44,295 nucleotides of DNA from Sinorhizobium sp. 8-89 (GCF_030124325.1 NZ_JASKLR010000034.1:1-44295), one strand, 5' to 3'. Positions 7,444 through 17,214 are shown, numbered from the stretch's first letter. A program made the numbers and translations. The notes: generated by a model from the sequence alone, not told the origin.

Positions 7444-9249
7444 CTACGCCGCGTTGCTGCGCTTCTCGAAAGCGACCAGCGGATTGTCCACCATACCCTG
7501 GAAGTCCGGGACCGGGCGTTCGTCGTCGTCGGCGTAGCCATGCGTGAAAAGGCGAACCCGGTTCAGGCAAAGGCGCGGATATTCCTCGCCGACGAGATCG
7601 AACATCGCGAAACGGGATTCCATCTCCGGGAAGCGTCTTTGATACCTGAGCACCGTGTCGCGCACCAACGCCCAAAAGGCAGCCTCGGAGAGGCCGGAGC
7701 GCTGGTCGAGCAGGACCGACATGTAGCGGAAGACGCAAATGAAGAGTGTCGTCTGGATGAAGTGGATCAGGAAGTCCGCCGGCAGGCACAGGAGGACGGC
7801 ACGAACCTTCTCCGGCATGGTGGCGGTTTCAGGAAATTCCTGATCGCAGACGATGACGTCGTCGATGAAGTCGCGTAGCGCCAGGCGTTCCGGGCGGCCA
7901 TTCTTCAGAATGAGCGTCGCATTCTGGCCATGGGCCGAGAAAGCAAGGCCGTGCTTCGCAAGCAGGTGGAAAACCGGCGGGATGACGACATCGAAGAAGC
8001 GTGCCATCCAATCCGATACGGTAAGGCCTGCTTTCTCGGCCAGTGCCTCGATGACCGGCTTGCCGTCCGTGCCGGCATGCAGGAGCGCAGCAAGCGGCAT
8101 GCCCGTCTCGCCAGGACTCAAATGTGCGGCCAGGCTGTCGCGCCACAGGCAGCCGAGCATCTCGTTGAACTGATAGGGCGCGCCCTCGATCCGAGAGAAT
8201 TGCGGATGGACGTAGTGCATGCCCGCGCGCTCGCCGAGCAGGACGAGACCGCACTCCTCAGAGAGGAACCGGTCGTTGGCAACCAGTCGGTCGAGCCATG
8301 TCGTCAGCGGTGCAGCCGTCAGCGCCCGCTTTCCGGGAATGCCCCGGTAGACGGCCGTATTCAGGATGGTCATGCACAGTTTCAACGTCGATTTCTCGGG
8401 ATGGGAGATGTTCGACAGAGTCCGCACGGATTGCTGCGGCAGGTAGAGATCCTCTCCCTTGCCGAGCAGCACTATATGCCCGGAGGCGATGTCGGGGGCG
8501 AAATGCGGAACGATCATGTGGTCCCACTGCCAGGGATGGACCGGCATCATGTAATGCGTTTCTGTGGAGCCCCCATGCGCGGCGAGCGCGGTGCAAAACG
8601 CGTCGTAGCGCGACACGCCGACAGCCTCGCGAACAAGAGCCTCGTTCGTGAGCGTAGGTTCCGCGACGAATGAGGCGCGATCCTTGTTTACGCCGAGCCA
8701 GAGCACCTCCGTCGGCGTCTGGTTCTCCGGCGTAAAGGCGAGATAGTCGGAGTAGCCGAGACCGATGCGACCTTTGCTGACGGTTACCCAGGGATGGCCC
8801 GTGGTCTCGCCTTCCATGCGAACATCGTCGAGTTCAGCAAGCTCTGCACCGGTCTTCGACGCCCGGGCGGCGATATGCGCATCGGCGACGAGCGTATTGC
8901 CGAGTTCCTTGATGAAATGCGCGACCGTCATCGGCTTGACGCCGAGCTTCGGCAGCACCTCCGCGCAGAAGGCAAGCGGGTCATGGATGGGGACGTCGCT
9001 GCCGCCCTCTCTCCTGAGGATGCTCGCAGGATCGACCGAGAGGTTGTCGAAGACATAGCGCTTGGCTTTGAAGCGATACTGAACCCCGCCGATATCGAAG
9101 CGGTAGTGTCCTGGTTTTTCCTCTTCGACGCCGAAAACGCGCTCGTAGGCGAACTCCTCTATGACCTTGGCGAGAAGACGTCTGGAGACCTTCTGCCAGA
9201 GTTCCTTGGAAAAGGCACCGGGAAGAAGGGGATCATGACGCATGGGCAT
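7444..9249 (-). CDS. rhbF: NIS siderophore synthetase RhbF (IucC-like)
   Basis: This 601-residue protein belongs to the IucA/IucC family of NRPS-independent siderophore synthetases, with the usual length. Visible landmarks are the nucleotide-binding motif GETTGHPWVTVSKGRIG (~residues 150-167), PVHPWQWDHM, SVRTLSNISHPEKSTLKLCM and the late AHGQN motif. A FhuF-like C-terminal section follows (FRYMSVLLDQRSGLSE). It probably adds the second N-acetyl-N-hydroxy-diaminopropane arm to the citryl intermediate to finish the dihydroxamate core. It is last in the operon, overlapping the rhbE stop by 17 bases. An alternative ATG lies two codons in. Confidence 0.93.
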   Translation of the reverse strand: MPMRHDPLLPGAFSKELWQKVSRRLLAKVIEEFAYERVFGVEEEKPGHYRFDIGGVQYRFKAKRYVFDNLSVDPASILRREGGSDVPIHDPLAFCAEVLPKLGVKPMTVAHFIKELGNTLVADAHIAARASKTGAELAELDDVRMEGETTGHPWVTVSKGRIGLGYSDYLAFTPENQTPTEVLWLGVNKDRASFVAEPTLTNEALVREAVGVSRYDAFCTALAAHGGSTETHYMMPVHPWQWDHMIVPHFAPDIASGHIVLLGKGEDLYLPQQSVRTLSNISHPEKSTLKLCMTILNTAVYRGIPGKRALTAAPLTTWLDRLVANDRFLSEECGLVLLGERAGMHYVHPQFSRIEGAPYQFNEMLGCLWRDSLAAHLSPGETGMPLAALLHAGTDGKPVIEALAEKAGLTVSDWMARFFDVVIPPVFHLLAKHGLAFSAHGQNATLILKNGRPERLALRDFIDDVIVCDQEFPETATMPEKVRAVLLCLPADFLIHFIQTTLFICVFRYMSVLLDQRSGLSEAAFWALVRDTVLRYQRRFPEMESRFAMFDLVGEEYPRLCLNRVRLFTHGYADDDERPVPDFQGMVDNPLVAFEKRSNAA

Positions 9250-10597
9250 AGAAATCTCCTGATATCGAGGACGGGCCGGTCTTGTCGGAAGGAAGACCGA
9301 AGTTCTGGAAAGACGCCGGCGCGCTCACCCGATAGCGCTCGCGGCCGAGAAGCTGGTTGACGATGACGGCGTTGCGGAAGGCGCCGAGGCCGAGATCGGG
9401 CGCGCCGGCGCCGTGATGGAAGGTTTCGGCGTTCTGGACGAAGACATTGCCCCTGCCGCCAACGCTGCGGCGGGCGCGGAAATCCTCCCCGACGATCAGG
9501 TCGCCCCGATCTGAGGTTTCAAGAACGCCGCCCTTGAGGTTGTCGAGCCATTCCGGCCAGGCATGCCGGTAGCCCGTCGCGGCAACGATCGCGTCCGTCT
9601 CGACGGTCGCGTTCTCGTCGAGATGGTTGTGCGCGACGCGGATGCGCAATGCTCCTGACGATCCTGCGCTCTCCAGCGTCTCGACCTCGCAATTGGAAAA
9701 GAGCGAGAGGCCGGGGTCGCGTCCACCGACCGAGCGTTCGTACATGAGATCGAAGATCTCGCCGATCGTCGAGAAGCTGATGCCCTTGTAGAGCAGTCCC
9801 TGGTTCGCGACGATCTCGCGGCGCCTGCCCGGCGCGATCTGATGGAAATGGCGCATATAGTCAGGCGTGAAATATTCGAGCCCGAGCTTGGAATATTCCA
9901 TCGGGAAGAAGCCTGCCGAACGGGTAATCCACAGGATCGAGGCGCCGGCTGCGACGATGTCGGGCGTGAGCTCGTTGTAGAGCGCAAGAACGCACTCGGC
10001 GGCGCTTTGCCCGGAACCGATAACCGTCACGCGGCGTCGTTTCGCAAGCTCGGTCCGCCGCTTGCCGAACTCGCTGGAATGGAACAGTGGGGCCGTCGCC
10101 TTGATACGCGCCCATTGCGGCAGGAAAGGAGTCGTGCCGACGCCGATCGCGATGTTGCGGCTTCGATAATGCTGCCTGCCGCCCGAGGCGGTGCGGCTTT
10201 CGACGACGAAGCTGTCGGAGGCCGCATCGTGCGTGACATCGACCACGTCCTCGCCGAAGCGGCAGGAGGCAAGCTCATGCGAAGCCCAACGGCAATAGTG
10301 GTCGTATTCCTGCCGCGGGATCATGAAGTTTTCGTAGAAATAGAACTTGTACAGACGATCGTGCGCCGCGAGATAGTTGAGAAAGCTCAAGCGATGCGTC
10401 GGGTCCGCCATGGTGACCAGGTCGGCCATGAAGGGGACCTGCAGCGTCGTTCCGGGAAGGATGAGCCCGTCGTGCCAGCGAAACGCGGGCTTGCGCTCGA
10501 GAAACACGCTCGAGAGGTTGTCGTGGGAGGAGAGAAGAGCGGCAAGGCCGAGATTGAACGGCCCGATGCCGATTCCCGCCAGATCGAAATCCGTCAT
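9233..10597 (-). CDS. rhbE: N-hydroxylating flavin monooxygenase RhbE (IucD-like)
   Basis: This 454-residue protein is of the lysine/ornithine N-monooxygenase family. The FAD-binding motif GIGIGPFNLGL is at ~residues 8-18. The NADPH-binding VIGSGQSAAECVLAL lies near residue 200, and the late ATG-type motif VAATGYRHAWPEWL follows at ~residue 345. Family members hydroxylate a primary amine using FAD, NADPH and O2. In this pathway the substrate should be 1,3-diaminopropane rather than lysine. I chose the ATG at 10597, where the FAD motif is at the usual distance, over an upstream ATG that would add 14 residues. The gene starts 3 bases past the rhbD stop. Confidence 0.93.
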   Translation of the reverse strand: MTDFDLAGIGIGPFNLGLAALLSSHDNLSSVFLERKPAFRWHDGLILPGTTLQVPFMADLVTMADPTHRLSFLNYLAAHDRLYKFYFYENFMIPRQEYDHYCRWASHELASCRFGEDVVDVTHDAASDSFVVESRTASGGRQHYRSRNIAIGVGTTPFLPQWARIKATAPLFHSSEFGKRRTELAKRRRVTVIGSGQSAAECVLALYNELTPDIVAAGASILWITRSAGFFPMEYSKLGLEYFTPDYMRHFHQIAPGRRREIVANQGLLYKGISFSTIGEIFDLMYERSVGGRDPGLSLFSNCEVETLESAGSSGALRIRVAHNHLDENATVETDAIVAATGYRHAWPEWLDNLKGGVLETSDRGDLIVGEDFRARRSVGGRGNVFVQNAETFHHGAGAPDLGLGAFRNAVIVNQLLGRERYRVSAPASFQNFGLPSDKTGPSSISGDFYAHAS

Positions 10598-10599
10598 GG

Positions 10600-11190
10600 T
10601 TATAATCCGAATTGTTGGATGAAGCCTTCCCGGTGGCAAAACATCAGTTTGGCGCGCTTGTCGGGAAGCTCGATTTCACCCTGCTCCTCGAAGGCACAGA
10701 CGGGTGCATAGCGAAGCAGACGTCGGGCCGCGACGCTCGGTTCGCCGACGACCTTTCGGGTCTCGGGATCGTCGAGAAAGAGGAAACGGGTGAAGGCACG
10801 GATGACCGCGGGCGCGATGCCGCGGCCGAAGAAGGTGGGTTCGCCGACCAGCATGTGCCAGCCGCGGTCCTTCTCCTCGGCCGGATAATACCGGCCGAGG
10901 ATATCGTCCTTCGCCCAATAGGCCTCCCAATAGCTCATCGGTGTCCCGTCGATGAGGCCGATATAGGGGTCCTGATGCGGATCGGCGAGATTGGCGTCGA
11001 TGTAGGCGGCGATGTCTCCAATCGGCTTCGCCATCTTCCACTGCGGCACGACATGCGCCTGGTTCATCCACCGCCACAGGAGCTCCAGATCGCGCTCCTT
11101 CTCCAAAAGGCGGAAGCTGATCGTTCGCCCTATGTCCGGATCGTAGCGCGAATAGGCCAAGGCCGAGTCCGGCTTGCTCACATTAAGCAT
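10600..11190 (-). CDS. rhbD: Siderophore N-acetyltransferase RhbD (IucB-like)
   Basis: This 196-residue protein has the IucB/AlcB acyltransferase landmarks WMNQAHVVPQWKM, YWEAYWAKDDILGRYY, DRGWHMLVGEPTFFGRG and FLFLDDPETRKVVGEPS. It should acetylate the hydroxylamine made by RhbE using acetyl-CoA. The frame stays open ~80 codons further upstream, but the extra translation is Arg/Cys/Ser-rich shadow of rhbC. The ATG at 11190 overlaps the rhbC stop by 8 bases, giving the usual family length. The acyltransferase gene behind rhtA is a longer relative. Confidence 0.92.
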   Translation of the reverse strand: MLNVSKPDSALAYSRYDPDIGRTISFRLLEKERDLELLWRWMNQAHVVPQWKMAKPIGDIAAYIDANLADPHQDPYIGLIDGTPMSYWEAYWAKDDILGRYYPAEEKDRGWHMLVGEPTFFGRGIAPAVIRAFTRFLFLDDPETRKVVGEPSVAARRLLRYAPVCAFEEQGEIELPDKRAKLMFCHREGFIQQFGL

Positions 11191-12940
11191 CGGCCAGGAC
11201 CTTTTTGGTATCGAGCAGAGGGTTTGCGATTTCGAGATAGACCGATTGCGTTTCGAGCGGCCCGACGAGCTCGTCCATCCGTGCAAGCCGCGTCTTGAGG
11301 TTGGCCTTGCACTGCAAGGTCGGCGCCAGCATCTTGCGCACGAGGCGGGAATTCGCGCCCTCCAGCGCCTCAAGCCGCACCAATTCGCTGCGCAGCATCG
11401 AAAGCAACGCCGTCTCGTCGACAAGTCCTTCCCTTCCAAGCGCTCCGATCATGCCGAGGACCGAATTGATGAAGGCGTAATAGAGCAGGCGCTCATCCAC
11501 CGCCTCCTCGCCGAAGACGGACTCGCTCGGCTCGCCGAGACCGGGCAGCGCCTCGACAAGCGCCTTGTGCGCACGCTCATGGTGGAAAAAGCCCTGATTG
11601 TCGCGATAGAACACGCCGATCGGATAACCGTCGTCGATCTCGATCACGATGTTCTGCTGGTGAGCCTCCATGGCGATGCCGTGGCGCAGATAGAGCCCGA
11701 AGACCGGCCGGACGAAGACGGTCAGAAGCCGCTCGAACCAGTCCCGCGCAACCACATCGAGAGGACGTCCTTCCAGCCGCGCCCGATTGCGGATCAAGCC
11801 CCCGAGCCGGCTGCCGCGGCCCGGCAGATGCTCGCATAGGGAAGCGAGCAGCGACACGTTGCGATCGGCATCCGCGCCGGTGAAGGGATTCTCGCGCATC
11901 GATACGGAGAGGCCGTCGATCACGGTGCCGTCGACGCTGACGCCCATATAGGCCGGATCGGGCACGAGCGTCAGTCCCGGGTAGCTGCGCGAGAAATCCT
12001 GCCACAGCCGATGGCGGCGGAAGCGGTACATGTCGTCGCCGCGAAGCAGTTCGCGGGCAAGGTTGACGCGAACGGAATTGGTGATGCCGACGCCCAGCGA
12101 AAGCTTCAGCATGAAGGGCGCAGCCGGGCGGTACAGCGTGCGCACCGAAGACGTCGGGAACCAGTGCCTGCCGGCCTCTCCGCAATCGATCACGCGACCG
12201 TCGGCCACAAGAGCTGCCACGGCGGGATCCTTCAGCATCTGATCCGCCTGCCAGGGATGCACCGGCAGCAAAGCGAAGTCCCCCGCGGGCAAACGCGCTC
12301 TCATGTCATCGAGGTCGTGCCCCATTGCCGCCTTCAACCACTCTTCGGCCGAAGGCGAGCCCTCGGAATGGCCGGTATGGAAAAGGCGGCGCTCGACGGC
12401 GAACCAGCGCAGAGGAAACCCGGCGGCGAATTCCGGCGAATAGCGACGCGAGTCTGCCTCCGTCATTCCTTCCCGGCTCTTCGGGCAGGGGTGAATGCCG
12501 TGGCCGGCAATCAGCCCCTGTTCCGCCGCGATGAAGGGGACCTCTTCCTCGGCGAGACCGGCAAGGTCGGCATTGCGCGCCTCAAGCGCCGCTTCGACGA
12601 AGAGCCGGCTCGAATGCGTGCGGTTGAGCAGGTCGGCCCGGCCGTCCCTTGCTGCGGCGGAAGGTTCGAGGCGCTCTATTACGGCCGTTATCGCTTCTGC
12701 AGCGCCGATCGTCGCCGAACCGTTTTCGTCGGTCAGCGTCACTGGCTCGCCGAACAAGTTATGGCCGGTCGTGGAGCGGTAAAGAACTGGCACTTCGAGG
12801 CTTCCGCCACCCTCCGGGAACGTCACCGTGAAGCGCAATTCTCCGGACCCTTCTGACCAACGAACGCAATCGGCATATTCGCGCGCCACGCAATTGAGAA
12901 GAGAGCGCAGCGTAAGCGTTGCAGCATTATGTGCGTGCAT
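11183..12940 (-). CDS. rhbC: NIS siderophore synthetase RhbC (IucA-like)
   Basis: This 585-residue protein is the second IucA/IucC-family synthetase of the operon. Landmarks are HGIHPCPKSREGM (~residues 148-160), LLPVHPWQADQML, SSVRTLYRP, the SLGVGITNSVRVN segment and MEAHQQNIVIEIDDG near residue 440. By analogy with aerobactin synthesis it would condense citrate with the first hydroxamate arm. The ATG at 12940 has GGAGG immediately upstream (spacing 6) and overlaps the rhbB 3' end by 14 bases. The frame extends another 16 codons upstream without a good ribosome site. Confidence 0.93.
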   Translation of the reverse strand: MHAHNAATLTLRSLLNCVAREYADCVRWSEGSGELRFTVTFPEGGGSLEVPVLYRSTTGHNLFGEPVTLTDENGSATIGAAEAITAVIERLEPSAAARDGRADLLNRTHSSRLFVEAALEARNADLAGLAEEEVPFIAAEQGLIAGHGIHPCPKSREGMTEADSRRYSPEFAAGFPLRWFAVERRLFHTGHSEGSPSAEEWLKAAMGHDLDDMRARLPAGDFALLPVHPWQADQMLKDPAVAALVADGRVIDCGEAGRHWFPTSSVRTLYRPAAPFMLKLSLGVGITNSVRVNLARELLRGDDMYRFRRHRLWQDFSRSYPGLTLVPDPAYMGVSVDGTVIDGLSVSMRENPFTGADADRNVSLLASLCEHLPGRGSRLGGLIRNRARLEGRPLDVVARDWFERLLTVFVRPVFGLYLRHGIAMEAHQQNIVIEIDDGYPIGVFYRDNQGFFHHERAHKALVEALPGLGEPSESVFGEEAVDERLLYYAFINSVLGMIGALGREGLVDETALLSMLRSELVRLEALEGANSRLVRKMLAPTLQCKANLKTRLARMDELVGPLETQSVYLEIANPLLDTKKVLADA

Positions 12941-14414
12941 GGTGGGCCTCCAGTTCGCGGGCCGTTTCACCGATCGCGTCAAGAACACGGTGGACGACGT
13001 CGGGGGTTGAACGCGGATTGAGCAGCGTGAGCTTGAAATGGACGCGACCGTCGAGAACGGTCGTCGCGAGGGCAGCGATGCCGGCGTGGAAAAGCGCCGC
13101 GCGCGCCTTCAGCGTGATTGCGTCGGCAAGCTCCGGTCCGCCCGGCGAGACGTAACGGAACAGAACCGTCGACAGCGAGGGCTGCCGCGCGAGACGCAGG
13201 TATTCCCGCGCCTTAACGGCCGCCGCCGCGGCGCGGGTATTTTCGAGTGTCCGGCATATCAGCGCATCGAGGCCGTCGCGGCCTATCGCGCGCATGGTCA
13301 TGAGGACTTTCAGTGCATCGGCCCTGCGCGTGGTCTGCATCGAACGCTCGACGAGATTGGGCGCATCGGCGAAGACGGCATCCTCCGGATTGAGGTAGTC
13401 GGCCTTGCTGGCAAGCGGGGCGAAATGCGCCCGATCGCGAATGAGAAGCGCGCCGCAACTGATCGGCTGGAATAGCATCTTGTGAAAATCGAGCGCGATC
13501 GAATGGGCGCGCTCGATTCCGGCAAGACGGCCGCGATGACGGGAAAACAGAAGCCCTCCGCCATAGGCGGCGTCCACATGCATCCAGATGTCGCGTGCGG
13601 CAGCGAGGTCGGCGATTTCCGGAAGCGGATCGATGGCGCCGAGATCCGTCGTCCCCGCCGTCGCCACCACTGCAATCGGCACACGGCCTTCGCCGAGGAC
13701 CCGCTGCAGGCCGGCTTCGAGAGCCGGCATGGACATCCGGCCCGCTTCGTCCGATGCGATGGAACTGACAGCATCATCCGCAAAGCCCAGGACGGCGGCA
13801 CTCTTGCGGATGCTGAAATGCGAGTGTTCCGACGTGAGAATAACGCCGGACTGCCGTGCGTTGGCACCGCAGCGCTCGGCGGCCAGATACAAGGCGGTCA
13901 TGTTCGACTGGCTGCCGCCGCTCGTGAAATTGCCGCTTGCCGAGGCGGGCAGCCCTGCAAGTTCCGTGAGCAATGCGAGCACCCGCTCCTCGACGAGCGT
14001 CGCGAACGGCGACTGATCCCACGAATCGAGCGATTGGTTGGTGGCCGAGATCAGCACTTCGGCGGCCAATGCCGGCACGGCAACCGGGCAATGAAGATGC
14101 GCCATTGCCGCCGCATGACCGACCGTCAGCGCATGCTCGAGCGCCGGCCGTCCTATCTCGGCGAGGGCGGCGGCGATGCCTGTTCCGACCTTCGGAAGCG
14201 GATCAAGATCGTCAATAAGCGCGCGCAGTCCCTGCACGCTCGTTCCGGAGTAAAAGCTACTGGCGGCCGCCGTCCCATGGGCGACCATGTCGATGGCTTG
14301 CAGCATCGCGTCTTTGAAAGCCAGGCGCGATGACATGTCGGTGCCGAGTATCTGATCGGCGTGGTCCGTCTCAGCGGCCGGCGCGAGCTTGAATGCGGCG
14401 ACATTCATGTTCAT
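12927..14414 (-). CDS. rhbB: L-2,4-diaminobutyrate decarboxylase RhbB
   Basis: This 495-residue enzyme is of the PLP group II decarboxylase family. It shows HLHCPVAVPALAAEVL, FTSGGSQSNMTAL (~163-175), EHSHFSIRKSA, VATAGTTDLGAIDPL (~250-264), the MHVDAAYGGG aspartate motif and the Schiff-base lysine in LDFHKMLFQP (K312). It decarboxylates L-2,4-diaminobutyrate to 1,3-diaminopropane, the amine backbone of rhizobactin 1021. The ATG at 14414 overlaps the TGA of rhbA (ATGA), implying coupled translation. An alternative ATG is two codons in. Confidence 0.94.
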   Translation of the reverse strand: MNMNVAAFKLAPAAETDHADQILGTDMSSRLAFKDAMLQAIDMVAHGTAAASSFYSGTSVQGLRALIDDLDPLPKVGTGIAAALAEIGRPALEHALTVGHAAAMAHLHCPVAVPALAAEVLISATNQSLDSWDQSPFATLVEERVLALLTELAGLPASASGNFTSGGSQSNMTALYLAAERCGANARQSGVILTSEHSHFSIRKSAAVLGFADDAVSSIASDEAGRMSMPALEAGLQRVLGEGRVPIAVVATAGTTDLGAIDPLPEIADLAAARDIWMHVDAAYGGGLLFSRHRGRLAGIERAHSIALDFHKMLFQPISCGALLIRDRAHFAPLASKADYLNPEDAVFADAPNLVERSMQTTRRADALKVLMTMRAIGRDGLDALICRTLENTRAAAAAVKAREYLRLARQPSLSTVLFRYVSPGGPELADAITLKARAALFHAGIAALATTVLDGRVHFKLTLLNPRSTPDVVHRVLDAIGETARELEAHHART

Positions 14415-15784
14415 GCGGCCTTGCGTCCGAGGCGCTCGAACGCGGAGGCAAGGACACCCGAGACCTGATCGATCTCCTCGTCCGTGATAACGAGCGGCGG
14501 CAGAAGGCGCAGCACGCTGCCGTAGCGGCCGCCGGTTTCCAGAATGACCCCGGCGCGGAATACCTCGTTCTGGATCATTCGGGCGATCTCCGGCCCATGC
14601 GGCGGATGGCCAAGCGCATCCGGCCGGCCAGCCGGATCGACGATTTCGACGCCGAGCATCAGCCCTTCACCACGCACTTCGCCGATATAGGGCGTCTCGG
14701 CCGCGATGCGCTCGAGATTGGCGCGCAGTCTCCGCCCCGCCATCGCGGCGCGTTCGACAAGCCCATCCCGCTCGATGATCTCGAACGTCTTGGAGCCGGC
14801 CGCCATGGCCAGCTGGTTGCCGCGGAAGGTGCCCGCATGGGCTCCCGGCTTCCAGAGGTCGAGACCCTCGCGATAGACGACGACGGCGAGCGGAAGGCCG
14901 CCGCCGATCGCCTTGGAAAGCACGATCATATCGGGAACGATGCCGGCTTTCTGAAAAGCGTAGAAGCTGCCGGTTCGGCCGACGCCGCTCTGCACCTCGT
15001 CGAGGATGAGCGGGATGCCGAGGTCGCGCGTCACGCGGCGGACCGTGCGCAACCATTCGGCCGGAGCGGGAATGACGCCGCCTTCGCCCTGCACGGCTTC
15101 GAGAATGACGGCAGCCGGGAGGTTGATGCCGCCCTCGGGATCACGCAGGGCCCGCTCGAAATATTCGGCGGCAAGATTTGCCGTTTCCTCACCGCCGCGG
15201 CCGAACGGGCAACGATAGGCATAGGGGTAGGGAAAGAAATGCGCACCCGGCACGAGTTGGCCGACGGAGGTCTTCGGGCCGAGCGAGCCCATGAGGGAAA
15301 GCGAGCCCTGCGACATGCCGTGATAGGCGCCGCGGAACGAGATTATATCGGTGCTGCCGGTGGCGGTCTTTGCAAGCTTGGTGGCGGCCTCGACGGCATC
15401 CGTACCGCTCGGCGAGCAGAACTGGATCCTGGCCTCCTCGCGGAGCCCTGCCGGGAGAGTGTCGAAAATGTCGGCGACAAACTGGTCCTTCACCGGGGTC
15501 GTCAGGTCGAGCGTGTGGAGTGGAAGCCCGGAACGGAGCACCTCCTGCAGCGTCTCGATCACTTCCGGGTGGTTATGGCCGAGCGCCAGTGTGCCGGCCC
15601 CCGCGAGGCAATCGAGATAGGTTCTGCCGTCGACATCGGTGACGGTGCAGCCGAACGCCGATTTCAGCGCGACGGGAAAGCGCCGCGGATAGCTGCGGGC
15701 ATTCGACTCTCGTCTCGCCTGCCGGTCGAGATAGAAGCCATTGGTGGCGCGTGCGGAAGCATCCATGAGATCAACTCCGTTCAT
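14411..15784 (-). CDS. rhbA: Diaminobutyrate--2-oxoglutarate aminotransferase RhbA
   Basis: This 457-residue class III aminotransferase shows CSPSGTDAVEAATKLAKTAT (~123-142), RGAYHGMSQGSLSLMG, EAVQGEGGV, the PLP aspartate motif LDEVQSGVGRTG (~261-272) and the PLP lysine in VLSKAIGGGLP (K291). The enzyme makes L-2,4-diaminobutyrate from aspartate semialdehyde with glutamate as amino donor, feeding RhbB. Length and start fit the family. It lies 28 bases after the rhtX stop, so it is the second gene of the operon. Confidence 0.94.
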   Translation of the reverse strand: MNGVDLMDASARATNGFYLDRQARRESNARSYPRRFPVALKSAFGCTVTDVDGRTYLDCLAGAGTLALGHNHPEVIETLQEVLRSGLPLHTLDLTTPVKDQFVADIFDTLPAGLREEARIQFCSPSGTDAVEAATKLAKTATGSTDIISFRGAYHGMSQGSLSLMGSLGPKTSVGQLVPGAHFFPYPYAYRCPFGRGGEETANLAAEYFERALRDPEGGINLPAAVILEAVQGEGGVIPAPAEWLRTVRRVTRDLGIPLILDEVQSGVGRTGSFYAFQKAGIVPDMIVLSKAIGGGLPLAVVVYREGLDLWKPGAHAGTFRGNQLAMAAGSKTFEIIERDGLVERAAMAGRRLRANLERIAAETPYIGEVRGEGLMLGVEIVDPAGRPDALGHPPHGPEIARMIQNEVFRAGVILETGGRYGSVLRLLPPLVITDEEIDQVSGVLASAFERLGRKAA

Positions 15785-15812
15785 GATTTTCCGATGAGGT
15801 CTGGCGGCGGGC

Positions 15813-17096
15813 TCAGGCGCCCGACATAGCGGGGGCCGGCCGCCCCTTGATCCTTTCCAGAATCCAGGCGGAGACTCCGATCCCGAGCACCGAAATGACC
15901 GTCGCTGAGGAAAAGAGCGTTGCGTAGCCGAACTGGTCGGCCAGGTAGCCTGCGATCGAGGTGCCGATCAGGTAGACGACCAGTTCGGCGCAGCTCAGGA
16001 TCGTGAAGTCTGTGCCCGGCTGATCGTCCGAGGAGGACGCCATGAAGAAGGAATAGATGGCGACCAGTTCCATGTAGCGGATCAGGGTCTGGGCGGCGGA
16101 GGCCGACATGGCAACCGCGACTCCGGGCCAGATGCCGAATGCATTGAGGGCGAAGGCGAGGAAGCAGAGGCTGCGAAGCCCGCCAAGCAGGATTAGCGTC
16201 GCCGTCAACCCTGCCTTGCGGATGATCAGCGCGGCAATCACTGCGCCGAGTAGTCCCGCTGTCGCGGCCGCACCTCCGGACAAATAGCCGATCCAGGCGG
16301 TCGGCACCTTGCTATCGACGAGATAGGCGCCTTCCATGCCGCGCACGAGACCTTCGCTCGCCCGGTAGGTGAGGGCGAAGGCGAGGATCATCCAGGCGTT
16401 CGACCGCCGGAAGAAGCCGAGGAGGCTGGCTCGCTTGGGGCTTGCTCGCTCGGGCGAGATCGCATCCGGGCTGCGTTCGACCTTGTCCTGCATCCAGATT
16501 GCCGCGACGAGCGGCAGCAGGGACAGGCCTGCGACCAGCAGGATCGTCGGCTGCCAACCAATCCGGTGGAAGAGCACCAGCGTCAGTGTGCCGCCGACGA
16601 TGACGCCGAGAGCGACCGAGCCCGCCTGCACCGCATTGCCGACCGGCCGCATCCTTCCGGTCAAGTGCCGCACCGCATAGCCATCGGTCGCAATGTCCTG
16701 CACCGAGGAGAGAAACGTTATGCAGATGCCGATCGCGAAGAGTATGCCTGCCTGGTTAGGCTCGACCAGAGCCATCGAGGCGATGCCGGCACTGACGAGA
16801 AGCTGCGTCGGCACCACCCAGCCGCGCCGATGGCCGAGACGCGGCCAAAGCGCCCACCGATCGATCAGTGGCGCGATCGCGAACTTCAGCACCAGCGGCA
16901 CCATGAGCAGAGAGAACAGGCCGATCGCGGTGCGCGACGCGCCGCTCTCGCGCATCAGAGGCGGCAGCGCCACGAGCAGGAGATAAGTCGGAATCCCCTG
17001 GGCGAGATAGAGCCCGCCCAATACCGCATAGAGCCTTCCGGCGCCTTGCCCTGCTGTCCCCTCGAGGACCCGTGAAGAAGCCTGCATAATTGTCAT
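15813..17096 (-). CDS. rhtX: Inner-membrane siderophore permease RhtX (MFS-like)
   Basis: This 427-residue protein has about twelve hydrophobic helices, beginning LYAVLGGLYLAQGIPTYLLL, and a central loop at ~residues 205-225 (KVERSPDAISPERASPKR). It resembles the RhtX/FptX and AmpG-like single-subunit permeases that carry ferric siderophores across the inner membrane without an ABC ATPase. It is first in the siderophore operon, preceded by AAGGAAC and, further up, by the conserved promoter block and candidate RhrA operator. With RhtA in the outer membrane and the flavoreductase gene, it completes an uptake route. No ABC siderophore importer is in the locus. Confidence 0.92.
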   Translation of the reverse strand: MTIMQASSRVLEGTAGQGAGRLYAVLGGLYLAQGIPTYLLLVALPPLMRESGASRTAIGLFSLLMVPLVLKFAIAPLIDRWALWPRLGHRRGWVVPTQLLVSAGIASMALVEPNQAGILFAIGICITFLSSVQDIATDGYAVRHLTGRMRPVGNAVQAGSVALGVIVGGTLTLVLFHRIGWQPTILLVAGLSLLPLVAAIWMQDKVERSPDAISPERASPKRASLLGFFRRSNAWMILAFALTYRASEGLVRGMEGAYLVDSKVPTAWIGYLSGGAAATAGLLGAVIAALIIRKAGLTATLILLGGLRSLCFLAFALNAFGIWPGVAVAMSASAAQTLIRYMELVAIYSFFMASSSDDQPGTDFTILSCAELVVYLIGTSIAGYLADQFGYATLFSSATVISVLGIGVSAWILERIKGRPAPAMSGA

Positions 17097-17164
17097 GATC
17101 GAAAGGTTCCTTGCTCCGCAGTGCCGAGCATCCGTGATAGCCGCTGTCTCGCGCGGTTCAGTCG

Positions 17165-17194
17165 CTGATAAACAGGAGTACTTTGCTCATGTTT
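17165..17194 (-). promoter_or_regulatory. Conserved promoter block upstream of rhtX
   Basis: This is the counterpart of the block upstream of rhtA. On the minus strand it starts AAACATGA and ends TTTATCAG, and it lies 20 bases from the GCGAAC repeat element. On the plus strand, TGATAAACA (17166-17174) and TGTTTAGTCA (17190-17199) form an inverted repeat straddling the block, a possible operator for an iron-responsive repressor. The repressor assignment is not secure. Confidence 0.5.
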
Positions 17195-17214
17195 AGTCAG
17201 GCAAACGGCCAAAG

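Noticed and set aside
12011..12856. 281-residue plus-strand frame opposite rhbC
   Set aside because: Antisense shadow of the synthetase gene, with no recognisable domain.
14393..15829. 478-residue plus-strand frame opposite rhbA
   Set aside because: It is the antisense shadow of an aminotransferase in GC-rich DNA; the minus-strand product has all PLP motifs.
17165..17199. A defined RirA or Fur box upstream of rhtX
   Set aside because: Inverted repeats are present, but neither matches a consensus I can apply with confidence, so no repressor is named.
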